Positions 8,585 through 15,510 of a stretch of 34,902 nucleotides of DNA are shown here, in pieces. The stretch is taken from assembly GCF_945870625.1 (NCBI RefSeq), contig NZ_CAMBTS010000023.1:1-34902 (forward strand), in the 5' to 3' direction. The DNA comes from Novosphingobium sp. Chol11. GTDB taxonomy: Bacteria > Pseudomonadota > Alphaproteobacteria > Sphingomonadales > Sphingomonadaceae. Both the position numbers and the translations under genes were made by a program. Each line of letters starts with the position of its first letter. The first letter of the stretch is position 1. Under the pieces are notes generated by a model. That model made no database searches. It was not told where the DNA came from and worked only from the letters and a program-made list of their open reading frames with translations.

Positions 8585-9634
8585 GTGCCAAGGCCGATGC
8601 TCTATCTCGATCATGCCGCAACCACGCCGCTGCTGCCTGCCGCACACGAGGCCATGCTGCGCGGCTTCGAGGTATGGGCCAATCCTTCCAGCCCGCACCG
8701 CACCGGCCGCGCCGCCCGCGCGGCGCTGGAGGATGCACGCGCCCGGATCGGGGCGTCGCTCGGCTGGGCGGGCGAGATCGTGTTCACATCGGGCGCGAGC
8801 GAGGCATTGGCGCTGGCGTTGACGCGGACCAGGACGGCGAGGGCCAGAGCGGCGCGGGTCATGCTCAGCGCAGTCGAGCACGAGGCGGTGCTGCGCCCGG
8901 CAGGGGCGGGCGCGGCTCGGCTTGCGGTCGATGCGTCGGGCCTGATCGATCCGGGCGAGATCGCGGCGGCGGATGCGCTGGTGGCGGTCCAGCATGTCAA
9001 TAATGAGACCGGGGTGATCCAGCCGATTGCGCAGATCGGCCAAGCGGTGCGGGCGCTAGGCGGCGTTCTGCTGGTCGATGCGGCGCAGTCTGCGGGCAAG
9101 ATCGCGCTGCCACATGCAGATCTGATCGCGCTTTCGGCGCACAAGTTTGGCGGCCCGATCGGCGTGGGCGCGCTGCTGGTGCGCGATTTTGCGCTGCTCG
9201 AAGCGCCCGGCGGGCAGGAGCGCGGCTATCGCGGCGGCACCGAAAACCTGCCCGGCGTGCTCGCCATGGCCGCCGCGCTGGAGGCGGGCAGCGGCTGGAT
9301 GGGCGAGGCAGAGCGGCTGCGCCAGCGGCTGGAGGCGGGCCTTGCGGCACTGGGCGGCGAAGTGATTGCAGCCGCCGCGCCGCGGATTGCCGCCATCGGC
9401 AGCTACCGCATGCCGGGCCGATCTGCCAACGCGCAGCTCATCCGCTTCGATGGCATGGGCATCGCGGTTTCGGCGGGAAGCGCCTGTTCATCCGGCTCGC
9501 TGCGCACCAGCCACGTGCTTGCCGCGATGGGCACCCCCGCGCCGGACGAGGTGATCCGGGTATCCATCGGACGCGAGACGAGCGCCGCCGATATCGACCG
9601 CTTCCTCGCCGCCTGGGCCGAGATAGCCGCATGA
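8585..9634 (+). CDS. Class V aminotransferase, cysteine desulfurase (first of tandem pair)
   Basis: The PLP enzyme probably mobilises sulfur from L-cysteine as a persulfide for Fe-S cluster or thio-cofactor assembly. The 349-residue chain reads PMLYLDHAATTPL at the start. It has the PLP-stacking histidine in SAVEHEAVL, the aspartate in LLVDAAQSAGK and the Schiff-base lysine in LSAHKFGGPIG. The persulfide cysteine is in SAGSACSSGSLRTSHVL. The last motif places it in the IscS/NifS-type group. Start GTG 8585 is preferred on ribosome-binding-site grounds; ATG 8597 would remove four residues. The stop overlaps the next gene's start in ATGA, so the two desulfurases are made from one message. Whether the paralogs form heterodimers is unknown. 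Confidence 0.88.
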   Translation: MPRPMLYLDHAATTPLLPAAHEAMLRGFEVWANPSSPHRTGRAARAALEDARARIGASLGWAGEIVFTSGASEALALALTRTRTARARAARVMLSAVEHEAVLRPAGAGAARLAVDASGLIDPGEIAAADALVAVQHVNNETGVIQPIAQIGQAVRALGGVLLVDAAQSAGKIALPHADLIALSAHKFGGPIGVGALLVRDFALLEAPGGQERGYRGGTENLPGVLAMAAALEAGSGWMGEAERLRQRLEAGLAALGGEVIAAAAPRIAAIGSYRMPGRSANAQLIRFDGMGIAVSAGSACSSGSLRTSHVLAAMGTPAPDEVIRVSIGRETSAADIDRFLAAWAEIAA

Positions 9635-10731
9635 TCTACCTCGATTATCAGGCGACCACCCCGCTGGCACCCGAAGCGCGCGAGGCGATGCTGCGCTGGC
9701 TTGCTGGCCCCGAAGAGATGGGCTTTGCCAACCCGCACAGCCCCCACCGCCCGGGCCGCGTGGCGGCGGCGGCGGTCGAGGTGGCGCGCGAGCAGGTTGC
9801 CGCGCTGATGCCCGCCGGGGGCCGGGTGATCTTCACCTCGGGCGCGACCGAGGCGCTCAATCTGGCGCTGCGCGGGGCTTTGCAGAACGATAGCGCCAAG
9901 GTTCTGGCCGTGTCCGCCATCGAACATGCCGCCGTGCTTGATTGCGCCGAGGCCATGCGGGGGGGCAGCGAGGTCTATGTCCTGCCCGTCGGCCCGGATG
10001 GGATTGTGCCCGCCGATGTGCCCCTGCCGCCGCAGCTTCACATTCTCGCAGTGATGCAGGTCAACAACGAGATTGGCACGATCCAGCCGGTGGATGCGCT
10101 GGCTGAGGCGGCGCACGCGGCGGGCGGCCTGTTCCTGTGCGACGCGGTGCAAGGCGCGGGCAAGCTGGCCCCGCCCGCCCATGCCGACATGATCGCGATC
10201 TCGGCGCACAAGCTTTATGGCCCCAAGGGCATTGGCGCGCTGTGGGTGCGCGATGGCATCGCGCTGGCGCCGCTTATCCATGGCGGCGGGCAGGAGCAGG
10301 GCCTGCGCTCCGGCACGCTCAGTCCCGCGCTGTGCGCCGGGTTCGGCGCGGCGGCGGCGCTGTGCATAAACCTGCGGGAAAGCGATGCACGGCATGTGGA
10401 AAGCCTGTGGGCCCGCGCCCGCGAACTCTTCGCCGGGTGGACGCTTAACGGTAGCGCGGATCAGCGCTGGCACGGCAATCTCAATATTCGCCGCGATGGC
10501 CTCGATGTCGCGCGGCTGATGTCGGATTGCCGCACCATTGCGTTTTCCGCCGGGTCTGCCTGCGCCAGCGGCTCGGGCCGGCCCAGCCATGTCTTGCGCG
10601 CCATCGGACTTTCCGACAAAGAGGCAAAAACGGCGATCCGGCTTGGCTTCGGGCGCTATACAAGGGCAGGGGAACTGGAAGAAGCGGCGGCCGCAATCCA
10701 TGCGGCGGCGCGCGCTCAGGGATGGGACTAG
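9631..10731 (+). CDS. Class V aminotransferase, cysteine desulfurase (second of tandem pair)
   Basis: The 366-residue paralog of the preceding gene starts MIYLDYQATTPLAPEAREAM. It retains the PLP-stacking histidine (SAIEHAAVLD), the aspartate (LFLCDAVQGAGK), the Schiff-base lysine (ISAHKLYGPKGIGAL) and the persulfide cysteine (SAGSACASGSGRPSHVL). Both copies thus look catalytically competent. It differs from its neighbour in the substrate-loop region: QGLRSGTLSPAL here against RGYRGGTENLPG upstream. The two genes share an ATGA junction, and the ferredoxin gene begins two bases after this stop. The set of desulfurase plus ferredoxin suggests a role in Fe-S assembly. No scaffold gene (iscU or sufBCD) lies in the window. 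Confidence 0.9.
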   Translation: MIYLDYQATTPLAPEAREAMLRWLAGPEEMGFANPHSPHRPGRVAAAAVEVAREQVAALMPAGGRVIFTSGATEALNLALRGALQNDSAKVLAVSAIEHAAVLDCAEAMRGGSEVYVLPVGPDGIVPADVPLPPQLHILAVMQVNNEIGTIQPVDALAEAAHAAGGLFLCDAVQGAGKLAPPAHADMIAISAHKLYGPKGIGALWVRDGIALAPLIHGGGQEQGLRSGTLSPALCAGFGAAAALCINLRESDARHVESLWARARELFAGWTLNGSADQRWHGNLNIRRDGLDVARLMSDCRTIAFSAGSACASGSGRPSHVLRAIGLSDKEAKTAIRLGFGRYTRAGELEEAAAAIHAAARAQGWD

Positions 10732-10733
10732 CC

Positions 10734-11066
10734 ATGGTCAAAGTCACCTTTGTCACCGCGCAGGACCAGCGTATCGCCGCCGAGGCTGCGGCGGGCACGC
10801 GCCTGCTTGAAGTGGGCCAGAATGCGGGCCTGCCGCTCGAAGGCACGTGCGAGGGCCAGATGGCCTGCTCGACCTGCCATGTGATCGTCGCGCCCGATTG
10901 GTTCGCGCTGCTGCCCGAGGCAAGCGAGGACGAGGAGGACATGCTCGATCTCGCCGCCGTGGTCACGCGCACCAGCCGCCTTGCCTGCCAGATCACTTTG
11001 ACCGAAGCGCTGGACGGCCTCGAAGTGCGCGTGCCCAGCGAAGCGCGCGACATGCAGGGGCGCTGA
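10734..11066 (+). CDS. Adrenodoxin-type [2Fe-2S] ferredoxin
   Basis: The 110-residue electron carrier has the cluster-binding cysteines in the order CEGQMACSTCHV (C-x5-C-x2-C), with the fourth in SRLACQI. This spacing is that of adrenodoxin/ISC-type ferredoxins rather than plant types. An acidic stretch (EASEDEEDMLDLA) lies between the third and fourth ligands and typically docks the redox partner. The start ATG 10734 is two bases after the second desulfurase stop; the longer open frame from 10527 lies inside that gene and is rejected. Likely role: supplying electrons for Fe-S cluster assembly with the adjacent desulfurases, though service to a P450 or another oxygenase cannot be excluded. 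Confidence 0.93.
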   Translation: MVKVTFVTAQDQRIAAEAAAGTRLLEVGQNAGLPLEGTCEGQMACSTCHVIVAPDWFALLPEASEDEEDMLDLAAVVTRTSRLACQITLTEALDGLEVRVPSEARDMQGR

Positions 11067-11098
11067 GCCCAAAACCATTCTTGCGAGGAGCCTTTGCC

Positions 11099-12715
11099 AT
11101 GTTCAGACCCGCCGTTCTCTTGGCAATCGCGTTTTCCTCGCCGGTCGCCGCGCAGACATGGCAACCCGAAGAGGCGGCGATGCGCGGTCATGTCGGGTTC
11201 CTTGCCAGCGACGAGATGAACGGGCGCGAGGCGGGAACGCGCGAGTTCGATATTGCCGCGCGCTATGTCGCCGCGCAGTTCGAGACGATGGGCCTCAAGC
11301 CTGCGGGCGCGGCAGGCGGTTATCTCCAGCCGGTGCCGCTCGTCACCTTTCGCCCCGCCGACAAGGGCAGCATCTCGCTGATCCGGGGGACCAGCGAAAC
11401 CGCGCTCGAATTCGGCACCGATTACCTGCCGGGTGCCAGCCCGCAGGCGGCGGAAATGACCAAGGATGCAGCGCTCGTGTTCGCGGGCTTCGGCGTGGTC
11501 GCGCCCACTTTCAAGCGCGATGACTATGCCGGGCTCGATGTTAAGGGCAAGATCGTCGTGCTGCTGGCAGGCGCGCCGTCCGCGTTGCCGACCGAGGAGC
11601 GCGCGCACTACAGCAACGGCGCAACCAAGCGCGAACAGGCCGCCAAACGCGGCGCGGTCGGCATCCTGCTGGTCGATACGCCGACCCGCGAGAAGGTCTC
11701 GTCCTTCGCCCGGCGCGCCCGCAACTGGCGCAATCTGGGGGCAACCTGGGCACAGGCCGATGGCGCGCCGTACTATCCCGGCGGCACCGCGCCCATCCTC
11801 GCGCAGCTCAGTCTGGCAGGCGCGGCCAAGCTGTTCGCAGGCCTACCGGGCGGCAGCGACGCGGTCATGGCCGCCGCCGAAAGCAAGGCCGGAAACCCCA
11901 AGCGCATGGCCTTACCGATGACCGTGCGCGCCGCGCTCAAGACCGAGATCAACCGGGCGATGAGCGCCAATGTGGCCGGTGTGATCGAAGGGTCGGACCC
12001 GGCGCTGAAGGACGAGGTCGTGGTGCTCTCCGCCCATCTCGACCATGTCGGCACCTGCCCCGAGGTGAAGGGCGATACGCTGTGCAACGGCGCGATGGAC
12101 AATGCGATGGGCGTGGCCTCGATGATCGAAGTGGCGCACGGCTTCAAGCATCTGAAGGCGCGGCCGAAGCGCTCGGTGCTGTTCCTTGCCGTCACCGCCG
12201 AGGAAAAGGGCCTCGTCGGGGCCGATTACTTCGCCCAGAACCCCACGTTTCCCAAGGGCAATCTGGTCGCCAACGTCAATCTCGACATGCCGCTGATCAC
12301 CTATGACTTCAAGGATGTCGTCGCGTTCGGGGCGGAGCGCTCCTCCATCGGGCCAGCGGTGGCGCGCGCCGGGGCCACACTGGGCATCGCGCTGGTGCCC
12401 GATCCGCAGCCCGAGCAGGGCCTGTTCACCCGTTCGGACCACTACCGCTTTGTCCAGCAAGGTATCCCGGCGGTCTTTCTGGTGACCGGGCCGGGCGGCG
12501 AAGGCGCGGCGGCGATGGCGGCGTTTCTGGAAACGCATTACCATCAGCCCTCCGACGACATGAAGCTGCCGTTCAAATGGGGCGCCGCGGCCCGGTTCGT
12601 GGCGCTCAATCTGGCCATCGCCCGCGAACTGGCCGACATGCCTGCGCGGCCAAGCTGGAACAAGGGCGACTTCTTCGGCACGCTCTACGGCGGATACGGC
12701 GCGACCGGAAAATGA
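11099..12715 (+). CDS. Exported M28 family metallopeptidase with PA-type insert
   Basis: The 538-residue product has a signal peptide (MFRPAVLLAIAFSSPVAA, probable cleavage before Gln19), so it acts in the periplasm or is secreted. A protease-associated-like segment around residues 100-230 (TKDAALVFAGFGVVAPTFKRDDYAGLD and onward) precedes the di-zinc M28 core. Ligands and catalytic residues can be placed in VVLSAHLDHVG (His), GAMDNAMG (bridging Asp), VTAEEKGLVG (catalytic Glu and zinc Glu), NVNLDMP (Asp) and TRSDHYRF (His). These are aminopeptidase/carboxypeptidase-like signatures; the substrate is not predictable. Start ATG 11099 follows GCGAGGAGCC. It is 32 bases after the ferredoxin stop and could be read through, but functional linkage is doubtful. 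Confidence 0.9.
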   Translation: MFRPAVLLAIAFSSPVAAQTWQPEEAAMRGHVGFLASDEMNGREAGTREFDIAARYVAAQFETMGLKPAGAAGGYLQPVPLVTFRPADKGSISLIRGTSETALEFGTDYLPGASPQAAEMTKDAALVFAGFGVVAPTFKRDDYAGLDVKGKIVVLLAGAPSALPTEERAHYSNGATKREQAAKRGAVGILLVDTPTREKVSSFARRARNWRNLGATWAQADGAPYYPGGTAPILAQLSLAGAAKLFAGLPGGSDAVMAAAESKAGNPKRMALPMTVRAALKTEINRAMSANVAGVIEGSDPALKDEVVVLSAHLDHVGTCPEVKGDTLCNGAMDNAMGVASMIEVAHGFKHLKARPKRSVLFLAVTAEEKGLVGADYFAQNPTFPKGNLVANVNLDMPLITYDFKDVVAFGAERSSIGPAVARAGATLGIALVPDPQPEQGLFTRSDHYRFVQQGIPAVFLVTGPGGEGAAAMAAFLETHYHQPSDDMKLPFKWGAAARFVALNLAIARELADMPARPSWNKGDFFGTLYGGYGATGK

Positions 12716-13164
12716 TGGGGCTGCAGGGCTAAGTTGACATAGTTGACACAGTCCTGAGGGAAAACTCATGTGGCCCCGGCGGGCGGCGTTTCTCTCTGTA
12801 ATTCAATGCATTAGTGCCCGCTCACAGCGATCCCGCCGCATCCCGGCCAGACCGCGAAAAACATGGCCTGTTGGAGACGACCCTACGACCACAGCGCCGC
12901 CCTGCCGCAAAGAGCAGGCGATGCCGCCGTGCAGGCGAAGGACGGGGCGGCGTCAAAAACCACGGTTCAAAGAGAGACGCGGCCTATGCCGGGAACGCAG
13001 CGTGTAGGAAAGTTGTTTTGGGGGTGTTAGCGTTGACATCGCGGCGTTTGGTATTACGGTGACAGTGCACTAAATTCGAGTCCGCAGCCAAGCGGGGCCG
13101 AAGATGGAGCGGAATTAAGTGGACTGTCACCGTAATTCCGGGCGTTGGTTACGTTGAGCGATGA
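12716..13164. other. Gene-free stretch with repeated AGTTGACA and a REP-like pair
   Basis: I see no credible gene in these roughly 450 bases. The short open frames are Arg-rich shadows with no motif. It holds two copies of AGTTGACA ten bases apart (12732-12739 and 12741-12748) without a matching -10 element. At its right end lies an inverted pair of GGTGACAGT-type repeats (annotated separately). I could not match any known ncRNA family by eye. Confidence 0.6.
13050..13139. repeat. Inverted pair of GGTGACAGT-type palindromic repeats
   Basis: Left arm 13050-13076 and right arm 13113-13139 are reverse complements at 24 of 27 positions. They share the core ATTACGGTGACAGT and end in a TTAATT/AAATT tail. 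The 36-base spacer between them carries no gene. The arrangement is that of two REP-type units facing each other, as in BIME elements mobilised by REP-associated tyrosine transposases. No such transposase is present in the window. A third, more divergent unit is at 14360-14385. Confidence 0.75.
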
Positions 13165-13650
13165 TCAGGAAAGTGCAGCCGCCGCGCCGGCCGCGTTCAA
13201 CATGGCGCGCCAGTTCGCGGCCGACATGGTGGACTTGTATTCGGCCTGCATGTCAGGCGTCAGCACTTCGATCATTTGCCGACCTTCGATCCAGATCTCG
13301 ATAACCCCGAACATGCCGCCACGATTCCGGTACTTGGCAGGCCAGCCTTCGCGCACCGCGATCGCCATGACCTGCCTCTGGGTCAGCGCTGTGGCGATCG
13401 CCGCGTGCGTGGCAGTGAAACCGACAAGTCCGGTCGCTTCACCATAAGCATCCGCATCGCCTTCAGCTTCCCGCAGCACGGTATCGATCGGAAAGACCTC
13501 AAGTGCCGTGCAGCGCTCATCATTGGCAAGCGCGATCCAACCGTTTTCGGACACGGGCGGAAAGGCGAGTGCTTCCCCGCCCCAAAACTCTGCAATAACC
13601 TCAGCGACATGCTGCGGATCGTGTGCGGCAATCGACATGTGGAACAGCAT
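13165..13650 (-). CDS. Conserved hypothetical protein divergent from TetR regulator
   Basis: The 161-residue protein starts MLFHMSIAAHDPQHVAEVI. I do not recognise a named domain. Visible features are an N-terminal strand-helix (FHMSIAAHDPQHVAEVIAEFWGGEAL), an ALEVFPIDTVL strand, and HAAIATALTQRQVMAIAVREGWPAK. A hydrophobic FGVIEIWIEG strand near the C-terminus follows. The order is loosely reminiscent of a vicinal-oxygen-chelate fold, but no metal-ligand set can be assigned. No signal peptide or membrane segment is seen. The GGAGG at 13655-13659, six bases before ATG 13648-13650, fixes the start and rejects the longer open frame. It is divergent from a TetR gene across a dyad-rich 102-base gap, so it is the likely target of that regulator. 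Confidence 0.78.
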   Translation of the reverse strand: MLFHMSIAAHDPQHVAEVIAEFWGGEALAFPPVSENGWIALANDERCTALEVFPIDTVLREAEGDADAYGEATGLVGFTATHAAIATALTQRQVMAIAVREGWPAKYRNRGGMFGVIEIWIEGRQMIEVLTPDMQAEYKSTMSAANWRAMLNAAGAAAALS

Positions 13651-13692
13651 ACAACCTCCATGATCAGGCTCCATTCCACCCCACATAAAATG

Positions 13693-13735
13693 TGGCACAA
13701 ATTGTGTCAAACTAAGTTTGACATAAATTGTGTCA
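13693..13735. promoter_or_regulatory. Overlapping operator-like dyads and divergent -35 boxes
   Basis: A perfect dyad TGTCAAAC-TAA-GTTTGACA spans 13705-13723. The outward halves supply TTGACA on both strands (13718-13723 plus; 13705-13710 minus), as expected for back-to-back -35 boxes. A second dyad, TGGCACA-AAT-TGTGTCA, covers 13693-13709 with one mismatch. The 11-mer AAATTGTGTCA repeats at 13699-13709 and 13725-13735. A TetR dimer bound here would block both promoters. Confidence 0.7.
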
Positions 13736-13752
13736 TTTTCTAAGACGCTCCC

Positions 13753-14358
13753 ATGAATGCTCCGAAAGACCAGGTTCGCGGACTGCGCGAGCGCAAGAAG
13801 GATGATGCGCGCAACCGCATCGCCGACGCCGTCATTCAACTCATGGCCGATGGCAACGAGATCAGTCACGATGTGGTTGCGGAAACGACAGGGATCAGTC
13901 GCCGCACGATCTATCGCTACTTTCCGGATCGCGATTCGCTGCTGTCCACGGCCAGCACGAGAGTGCGCGAGATGGCTGGTAACAGGCTGGTATTCCCGAA
14001 AGATGAGCAGTCACTGCTCGACACTTATTCGATCTACAAAGGTCAGGATCGGATCGCTCCAATTGCCACGCTCGTCCGCTCGACGCCGCAAGGTCGCGCG
14101 ATGCGCCTCTCGCAAAAGCGCGAGCGACAGGAAAGTTATCTCGCGGCTGCCGCCGATGCGGTCAAAGATTTGCCCGAAGAAGATCGCGTTTTAGCAACCG
14201 CGATGCTTCAAGTGCTGCATACCACCACGTGGCTTGAGATGCGCGACCACTGGGACCTCACGGGAGAGCAGATGGGACGTGCCACAAGCTGGGCGATCAG
14301 TGTTCTGCTGAATGATTTGCGTTCGCGTCAGGGTAGACCGCTCAGCCCAGACAACTGA
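13753..14358 (+). CDS. TetR/AcrR family transcriptional regulator
   Basis: The 201-residue repressor has a basic N-terminus (RGLRERKKDDARNRIADAVIQL). A TetR helix-turn-helix follows at about residues 35-55 (ISHDVVAETTGISRRTIYRYFPDRDSLL), including the characteristic TIYRYFPDRD recognition-helix end. The C-terminal ligand domain (residues 65-201) is helical and unassigned. The ATG at 13753 has no Shine-Dalgarno sequence; it lies just downstream of TTGACA (13718-13723) and a weak TAAGAC at 13741-13746, so the message may be leaderless. It is divergent from the 161-residue gene, and the operator-like dyads between them suggest autoregulation plus control of that gene. The inducer is unknown. Confidence 0.9.
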   Translation: MNAPKDQVRGLRERKKDDARNRIADAVIQLMADGNEISHDVVAETTGISRRTIYRYFPDRDSLLSTASTRVREMAGNRLVFPKDEQSLLDTYSIYKGQDRIAPIATLVRSTPQGRAMRLSQKRERQESYLAAAADAVKDLPEEDRVLATAMLQVLHTTTWLEMRDHWDLTGEQMGRATSWAISVLLNDLRSRQGRPLSPDN

Positions 14359-14359
14359 T

Positions 14360-14385
14360 GAATTCCGGTGACGTTGCACTCAAAC
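14360..14385 (+). repeat. Third, diverged copy of the GGTGACAGT-type repeat
   Basis: This segment matches the consensus of the 13050-13139 units at 20 of 26 positions (GAATTCCGGTGACGTTGCAC and a CTCAA tail). It starts one base after the TetR stop. It runs directly into the truncated toxin reading frame, marking the breakpoint of that gene. Confidence 0.55.
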
Positions 14386-14521
14386 GCAGGCAAAAAATGT
14401 CTCCGCGTTGAAAGGCCGAACGGGCATCCGGCTGCGGGTGGGCGATTGGCGCGTGATCAAGGACGATGGGGCGGTGCTCGCCGTTCTGGAGATTGGACCG
14501 CTTGGCGGCATTTATGACTGA
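14384..14521 (+). pseudogene. RelE/ParE-family toxin, C-terminal remnant
   Basis: The frame ending at TGA 14519-14521 reads TQAKNVSALKGRTGIRLRVG followed by DWRVIKDDGAVLAVLEIGPL and GGIYD. This is the C-terminal half of a RelE/ParE-type ribosome-dependent nuclease or gyrase poison. The diagnostic string is the RLRVGDWRVI strand pair and the final IGPxGxIY. The N-terminal half is missing: upstream sequence switches directly into a GGTGACAGT-type repeat and then the TetR stop. No start codon or ribosome-binding site remains, so it is not expected to be expressed as a working toxin. A matching decayed XRE antitoxin follows 20 bases downstream. Confidence 0.8.
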
Positions 14522-14541
14522 AGCATAAGGCTACGGGCGAA

Positions 14542-14798
14542 ATGATCTCGATCCCGGTCGAAGAATACCGGAACCTGCTGGCGAATGCGGAAGAACTGGC
14601 CGACTTGCGCAGCTATGGCCGGGCGAGGCCCCCTTGCGCGTGTGGCGCAACGTTCGCGGGTTCGCGCAGATCGCGCTGGCGGAGGTATCGGGCGTGAACC
14701 GGGTGCAGATTGCGGATATCGAGGCTTGCCGAAAGACCGGGGCGGTCGCCACGATCGGGAAACTGGCTGCCGCGCTCGGGATCGACGATCTGGTGTGA
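14542..14798 (+). pseudogene. XRE-type antitoxin, frameshifted and internally deleted
   Basis: The first part from ATG 14542 reads MISIPVEEYRNLLANAEELA then DLRSYGRA, the usual N-terminus of RelE-partner antitoxins. The frame then shifts near 14620. The continuation in another frame reads EAPLRVWRNVRGFAQIALAE, VSGVNRVQIADIEACRKTGA and VATIGKLAAALGIDDLV, a helix-turn-helix of the XRE/Cro type, ending at TGA 14796-14798. The 30-40 residues that normally separate these halves are absent, so a deletion caused the frameshift. The toxin-then-antitoxin order agrees with the remnant just upstream. This is a dead module, not a functional addiction system. Confidence 0.78.
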
Positions 14799-14860
14799 TG
14801 GGGACAAAACCGGACTTGCTCTGATGGGCTTTGGTCGCTGTCAATTTCATCCCTGCATAT

Positions 14861-14876
14861 TGTAGCGCATGCTACA
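14861..14876. promoter_or_regulatory. TGTAGC-N4-GCTACA dyad
   Basis: TGTAGC (14861-14866) and GCTACA (14871-14876) form a perfect dyad around GCAT, 114 bases upstream of the DUF6713-like gene. It resembles a dimeric repressor site and could be an operator left from a lost toxin-antitoxin operon. No protein in the window can be matched to it. Confidence 0.35.
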
Positions 14877-14989
14877 TTCTGCTATCTCCGGGCTATCGCT
14901 GCGCCATTGCAAGATCCCCGACCGATGTATTCAAGCGAACCGCTCGCGAATGCCAAGCCCTCTCGCGCTATAGCAAACGAGCACGGCCC

Positions 14990-15409
14990 ATGCCCTGCTG
15001 TTCGATGCTAGCCGCCAACGGAGCACTCTGGGCCGATGGGCTGTTCTGGCTCGGCCTGTCGATCTTGCTCGCGCATGAGCTGGATGCCGTGCGGGCGCGC
15101 GAGTGGCGGTTGTTGTTCGTGCTGAGGCGGATGCCGGAGGAGCTTGCCCGCGATGCGTTCGTGCTTGTCCACGTGCCGCTCGTTGCCGTTCTGTTTTGGC
15201 TATTTGCGCTTGCGCCACCCGCAGTGCGGCTGACGTCGCAGGCTGCGCTCGATATTTTCCTGATTGCGCATGCCGGCATTCACTATCGGCTTGCGGGGCA
15301 CGTGCTTTACGACTTTGAAAGTCGCGCCTCGCGCAGCCTGATCTTTGGCGGTGCGGCAGTTGGCATGGTGCATCTGCTATTGCTTGCGGCGTTGAGGCTG
15401 CAAGGCTGA
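14990..15409 (+). CDS. Small integral membrane protein (DUF6713-like)
   Basis: The 139-residue protein has four hydrophobic segments, around residues 13-28, 56-76, 85-102 and 115-135. It carries the conserved-looking motif LLAHELDAVRAREWRLL after the first helix and VFVLVHVPLVAVLFW-type sequence in the second. A histidine pair (HAGIHYRLAGH) lies near the third. This pattern fits the uncharacterised DUF6713 family. The ATG at 14990 is favoured because the upstream open frame (to 14831) covers a dyad and degenerate sequence; no good ribosome-binding site is seen, and ATG 15005 is an alternative. The frame is separated from the decayed antitoxin by about 190 bases. Function unknown. Confidence 0.68.
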   Translation: MPCCSMLAANGALWADGLFWLGLSILLAHELDAVRAREWRLLFVLRRMPEELARDAFVLVHVPLVAVLFWLFALAPPAVRLTSQAALDIFLIAHAGIHYRLAGHVLYDFESRASRSLIFGGAAVGMVHLLLLAALRLQG

Positions 15410-15510
15410 CAGGATTACGGTGCCGTTTGGCGTCACAGTATCTGCGCGCACCGCGCCGCTATTTCCAGAAACGCTTGACTTGTTTTGACGGACGGGACCA
15501 CTCTAGCGCC

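Noticed and set aside
12768..13062. Short plus-strand frames in the gene-free gap
   Set aside because: Arg- and Cys-rich, no ribosome-binding site, no family resemblance.
15411..15436. A fourth GGTGACAGT-type unit after the DUF6713-like gene
   Set aside because: Only the first nine bases (ATTACGGTG) match; the rest does not align, so it was not counted.
15475..15510. TTGACT promoter just upstream of the PF10118 gene
   Set aside because: No convincing -10 at suitable spacing could be found, so no promoter is annotated.
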